DNA from: Micractinium sp. NFX-FRZ
Lineage: Eukaryota > Chlorophyta > Trebouxiophyceae > Chlorellales > Chlorellaceae
Assembly: GCA_029339195.1 (NCBI GenBank)
Contig: JAPTJF010000086.1
Coordinates: 63,743-127,742 of the forward strand
DNA: 64,000 nt
Direction: 5' to 3'
A program made the translations under genes and the position numbers. Under the pieces are notes generated by a model, which was not told the DNA's origin, did no database searches, and saw nothing but the letters and a program-made list of their open reading frames with translations. Numbering within the stretch: position 1 is the stretch's first letter; every line of letters begins with the position of its first letter. Below, piece by piece: positions 60,401-64,000 of this stretch.

Positions 60401-61685
60401 GCGCACCTTGTGATGAGCATCTGCGCGCCTTCGTTGCGGGAGCCCAGGCGGTGCCGCCCTGCGCCGTGGCCCCAGCGCTGTGTGCATACGGCGCGCTGCC
60501 CCTCGCCCCTCACACGCTATGCATACGCTGCCCCTGGCTCCCGACCACACACGCACACCCACCCTCACCGTCAGAATGACGTTCTTCCGGATCAGGGTGC
60601 CGCCACAGAAGTGGTCGCCATTCTCGTCGCTGAAATCTGCAGCCAAACACGATGCAGGGTATATGCTGTTGAGGAACACGTGAATTATGTTTGCTCTGCT
60701 GCCAGCGATGCACTGAGGTGGCCCAGACAGCAGCGCTACCACTAGCATGCCCTGTGTTCTGGGCCGACGGCGACGGCAGGGAGCAGACACGGCAGGGCGG
60801 GAGCGGGGCGGTCTGACTGTGGGGGCAGCATACGGGAGCAAGCAGGGGCAGGGCAGGGTGGGTGCGCGGCAGACCGCCTGACTAGGGGCGGGCAGGCAGG
60901 CGCTGGCATCAGGCGGGTACTGACTGCCAGCTCACCGCTGTTCCAGAGGGAAGCCATATAGGGCAGCTTCCCGTCAGCTGCCACCTTGCCGCGTGAGATG
61001 GCGCTATGCACGCCGCCAGGCCTTGGCTGCGGGGTGCTGCAGCCGCGAGCAGGACGTCGGGGGGTGGGGAAGGGAAGGGCGGGGGCGGTGGGAGGGTGGC
61101 CAGGGAAGGCCAGGAAGGGCGGCTGGCAAGGGAAAGTGGGCGGGCAGCTTGGAAGGACCAGGCGCAGAAGTATGGGCTGCTGTGACCCGATTTGAGTAAA
61201 GCACACCACGGAAAGCACGTGGTGAAAGTGGTGGTCGTGAGGATCGGGTGCAGCATGTGGCGGCGCATCGCCAGCCCCGATCAAGGTGTGTGTGTTCCTA
61301 GTGCTCCTGCCCCCGCCCACCCAGCTGATAAGAGCTTTTGCCAAAAGCATTAGATGTAACTCGCGGGGAGGGAGAGCGGGCATCAGCATGCCAAGTGTGC
61401 AGGGGCACAGCGGGGCCGCACCCCATGCCCCACTCACAATGGTTTGGACCAAGCAGAGGCGGGGATTCCCTGGGCCAACGCCGCCGCACGCTTCTGCTCC
61501 ACCTCCCGCAGACCCTTTGCCATCCTGCCGTCTTCGGCGGCAAAGTAGGCGCGCTGCTGCGGGGTCAGTGCGCGCGCCACGCTGCGGTCGAGCGGATGGA
61601 CAGCCGGCACTGTGCGGGCGGCGGTGGCGGTGGCTGCCAGCAGCAGGGCCGCAACCAGCAGCAGGAATGCCCGGGATTGTGCCAT
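57485..61685 (-). CDS. Trypsin-like serine protease 2 (S1 family, secreted)
   Basis: An 11-exon model gives 341 aa: 61685-61438, 61036-60936, 60636-60569, 60304-60251, 59888-59817, 59514-59444, 59124-59073, 58727-58648, 58279-58123, 57867-57785, 57524-57485. MAQSRAFLLLVAALLLAATA is the signal peptide; an ATG 45 nt upstream at 61730 would place it internally. The propeptide-like region (PLDRSVARALTPQQRAYFAA through SAWSKPL) closely matches protease 1. The triad is intact: AAHC, DDIALIQLD, DSCSGDSGGP, with Asp in the S1 pocket, so trypsin-like specificity is expected. It ends GYYTSVMFYRKWIDDVLRKY. Seven-nt or smaller length differences aside, exon phases are the same as in protease 1. A (TA)n run at 59788-59802 lies next to the exon 5 donor. 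Confidence 0.9.
58727..58880. repeat. Tandem array of exon 8 acceptor-like units in protease 2 intron 7
   Basis: Five or six imperfect units of about 25-28 bp, each containing a version of CCTCAGCTTCTGCAGCACAC, extend into intron 7 from the exon 8 acceptor at 58727. In gene sense each unit reads as pyrimidine stretch, GCAG, then AAGCTGAGGCA, the first codons of exon 8. Confidence 0.85.
59788..59802. repeat. TA dinucleotide repeat
   Basis: A short (TA)n within a locally A/T-rich patch, in intron 5 of protease 2 close to the donor at 59816. Confidence 0.9.
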
Positions 61686-63374
61686 GACGAACAACGCCCT
61701 GAAATTTGCGTCAAGGGGGTGTGAATGCATCTTGTTTGTGGCAGAGCATTGGTGGCACGCCGGCAGCGTGTGCCCCTACCCCACCGGCGCCGCCGGCGGC
61801 GGCAGCGCACTGGCCGCATGCCCCTCAGGCGCCCTGCACCCCCTCGCTTCCGCACGCCACCGACCTTCAACTATGCCTCCCTATGGCTTGACAGATGCGG
61901 CGGGTAGCTGGGAAGGCCCGAGCGCTCGGGCGGGGCGTCGGTGTTAGTGGTGAGCCCGCGGAACTCGTGTGATGGCTGTTATGTGCTCGCAAATGGGATC
62001 GAGCAGCATAAATAATGTATTAACCGGCCCCGAGAAACCTGCGACGCGGTTTTGTGTCTGCCAGTCAGCTTCCCTGCAAATCGCAAAACGGGATCCGCGT
62101 TCGTTCTTGCGGGGATCAGGGCCGTGGTGCTAGGGTCCAGGGTTGGGGAACGACAGAGAGGCTAGCAATCGAGGCAGGGGAGCAAGGTCGGCTGAACTCT
62201 GCGCCTGCTGAGACTGTACTGCCACCGCCGTTGGCGGCGGCCTGGCCACCTGCCTTGCAGGAACCCCAAAGCTTTTTGTAGGCAGGCCTCCACCCCCTTC
62301 TGGTACCCAAGCACGTGGCCAGTTCCGAAAATGCCTCTGTCCATGCCCTGCTCTGCTGAAGGCGCAGCCCGGCTGAAAGCGAGCACGCAGCGCTAACGCC
62401 GAATGGGGCGCACGGAAGGCACCAGGGCATTGAATTTGCATGAGAAAAATGGCTCCCCCGATTTGACTTCTCAGAGTGTTCCATACCGCAGACGTTCACT
62501 AAACTTGAGGGGGCAGCCTGCCCAGGTGGAGTATGCCATGCAAGAGAGGGAGGAGATCCGTGGACTCACAAATCAAGCACTAACCCAGAACTCGAAAATG
62601 GAGCTTGACATCATCCCCATGGGTCAATGTAAAAGACATGCAAGGTGCAGACGTGGGCGGGAGACAGGCGTGCACGGGGACAGTGTGTGCTGGATGAAGC
62701 AACGGATGCATGCCAACATGCACTCCTCCAGTCCCGGAGGGTAATCCCCGGCTTACTGTTGTACGCGCGCACACACCAGGGTTCTCCTGGAGGTGTCCCC
62801 CGGTGCTCGTGAGAGCACACACACACAACTGCCTTTCCGATCGAACTATGACATCTTGAGGGAGCAAAAACCCCCGGATAGGGTTCCCTGTTTGCTCAAT
62901 GTCAGAGGTTCGATACTTCTTCGGTACTGTTATATGGCGAAATCCATATAGCACCCCGTTTCCATGCACTCCTCCACAGCAGGCCTCCTTTCCGGTGTGA
63001 GCGCTCAACATGCATTGTACGGAACACCCTGCACGTGTTGCAACGTTGCATCAAACACACACACCAGTTTCTGCGCTCCTCTTGGGGCAGCGCATGCACT
63101 GTGCGCCGCGGCCGCCGCCCCACCACAGCGTCCACCGCCCCGCCCCGCCAATGTGATCAGAGCACGCCATCGGCCGCCGGCATCGCATTTCTGTGCACAC
63201 CAATTTGATCGACTTCCATTTTTGAAGCTCTCCGTTCTAGCACTCCTTGCTGAAGGCCCGATCAGTCCAAGTGTGTCGGACACGAGCAGCGTGCACTGCA
63301 TTACGCACACCAACGCGTGATTGCGTTGATCGACATCAGCAGGCAGCAGAGCGGAGGAGCCTGCGCGGTGGAGA
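61686..63374. promoter_or_regulatory. Divergent intergenic region between protease 2 and the TFIIH gene
   Basis: 1.69 kb between start codons. It is noticeably less GC-rich than the rest of the window at 62000-63050. No gene, tRNA or mobile element is recognised. Confidence 0.4.
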
Positions 63375-64000
63375 ATGGCGGCCCGCCCTCCTGCTGACGG
63401 GCGGGGCGTGGACCTGGAGGAGGACGATGGGGATGAAATGAGGTGCGCAAATTACGCGTCGGGCCTGGGGCCTGTGAACATCCACCTGCGTCCCCGCCGC
63501 TGCCGCCCGCCGCCGCCGCCGCCGCCGCCGCCACCGCTTACTTCCCGTGCGCCTGCCACCGCTGCTGCGCCCAGGGTGGGGGAGGAGGAGCGCGGGCGGG
63601 GAGCATTTGAGCGCGAGTACGAGGACGACCATTCCTGGGAGGACCTGGAAGAGGACGAGTTTGGCAACCTGCGGGCGCCGGTGCGTGCGGGTGGTTCCTC
63701 ACAGCAATGGCCGTGCGGGGTGGGCGGTGTGTGCGGGTGTGTGTAGTGCTGGCGGGTGCTCGACAGGAATGGTGGCGCGTGTGGGTGCCGTGGCTGTGTT
63801 CAGTAAGCTGGAGGGTGCTGCGCCTGCCGACGTGTTACGTCGCCGCCCCGGACCCACCCTGGAGCCCTTGGGGTGCGGCGAGCCGGTGCTGGTTCTGCAT
63901 CTTGCAATGAGCCAGGAGAGCTTGGGGCCAGGACGACTGCCTGGGAGTTAATGGTGACCGTGGCGGTCACAAGGTGCAGGCCTTTGGGAGTGAGGTGCAG
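63375..64000 (+). CDS. GTF2H2: TFIIH core subunit 2 (SSL1/p44), 5' part only
   Basis: The first exon(s) run from ATG 63375 to the donor at 63680 and the gene continues past the window. The product begins MAARPPADGRGVDLEEDDGD and includes AFEREYEDDHSWEDLEEDEF-GNL, which matches the conserved N-terminal motif of TFIIH p44 (in plants a WERxYxDDRSWExLQEDE stretch). p44 is a regulatory partner of the XPD helicase in transcription and DNA repair. Inside this exon, 63443-63574 has GT-AG ends and is a multiple of three with no stop, so it can be spliced out or retained as a Pro-rich insert. The von Willebrand A-like domain and zinc fingers would be encoded beyond 64000; the bases to 64000 look intronic. 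Confidence 0.75.

Noticed and set aside
1..64000. tRNA, rRNA, riboswitch, transposon or integrase genes
   Set aside because: I looked for cloverleaf-type blocks, transposase or reverse transcriptase motifs and terminal repeats and saw nothing I could support.

Overview
This is nuclear DNA from a GC-rich green alga, most likely a Chlorella-like trebouxiophyte. The evidence is dense, intron-rich genes with short GC-rich introns, plastid-type transit peptides, TGTAA poly(A) signals about 70-290 nt after several stops, plant-lineage families (PHT4 transporter, plant-type nucleoplasmin-like domain, plant-like TFIIH p44) and abundant CAG/CTG and CAGG microsatellites. No rRNA, tRNA, CRISPR, transposon or organelle sequence was recognised. 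I rebuilt gene models by hand from splice sites and required every exon phase to close. There are 17 genes and 97 modelled introns; four introns use GC-AG ends.

Layout. 1-659 (+): 3' end of an unrecognised gene. 1419-5242 (-): plastid-type PGAP1-like alpha/beta hydrolase, 10 exons. 6225-11010 (+): secreted modular Kazal-type inhibitor-like protein. 12413-15932 (-): plastid SAM methyltransferase-like protein, divergent from two tandem coiled-coil genes (16230-18001 and 18514-19829, +). 20229-23915 (-): gamma-glutamyl hydrolase, divergent from a 15-exon nicotinamide phosphoribosyltransferase (24163-30103, +). 30726-31073 (-) and 31823-32176 (+): head-to-head pair of small nucleoplasmin-like-domain paralogues. 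32494-35878 (-): Elongator subunit ELP4. 37509-40994 (-): PHT4-type anion transporter. 42636-44319 (+): plastid YciI-like protein. 45682-47448 (-): Gln/Ala-rich nuclear-type protein. 48449-51746 (-): DnaJ-thioredoxin membrane protein. 52245-56656 and 57485-61685 (-): tandem trypsin-like protease genes with 11 matching exons each. 63375 to the edge (+): start of the TFIIH subunit 2 gene (SSL1/p44).

The genes are mostly housekeeping, so this is not a single operon-like system. Functional links visible are vitamin/cofactor salvage back to back (folate polyglutamate hydrolysis beside NAD salvage), two secreted serine proteases in the same window as a Kazal-type inhibitor, and several plastid-targeted products.

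The most unusual signal is in the introns. At least 18 introns in 11 genes contain a second, diverged copy of one of their own splice boundaries (splice site plus about 20-60 nt of the adjoining exon), usually 80-130 bp from the functional one. In the two protease paralogues the same intron carries the same echo. I describe this as splice-boundary echoes; it suggests that local tandem duplication across exon edges is a main way introns grow in this genome.
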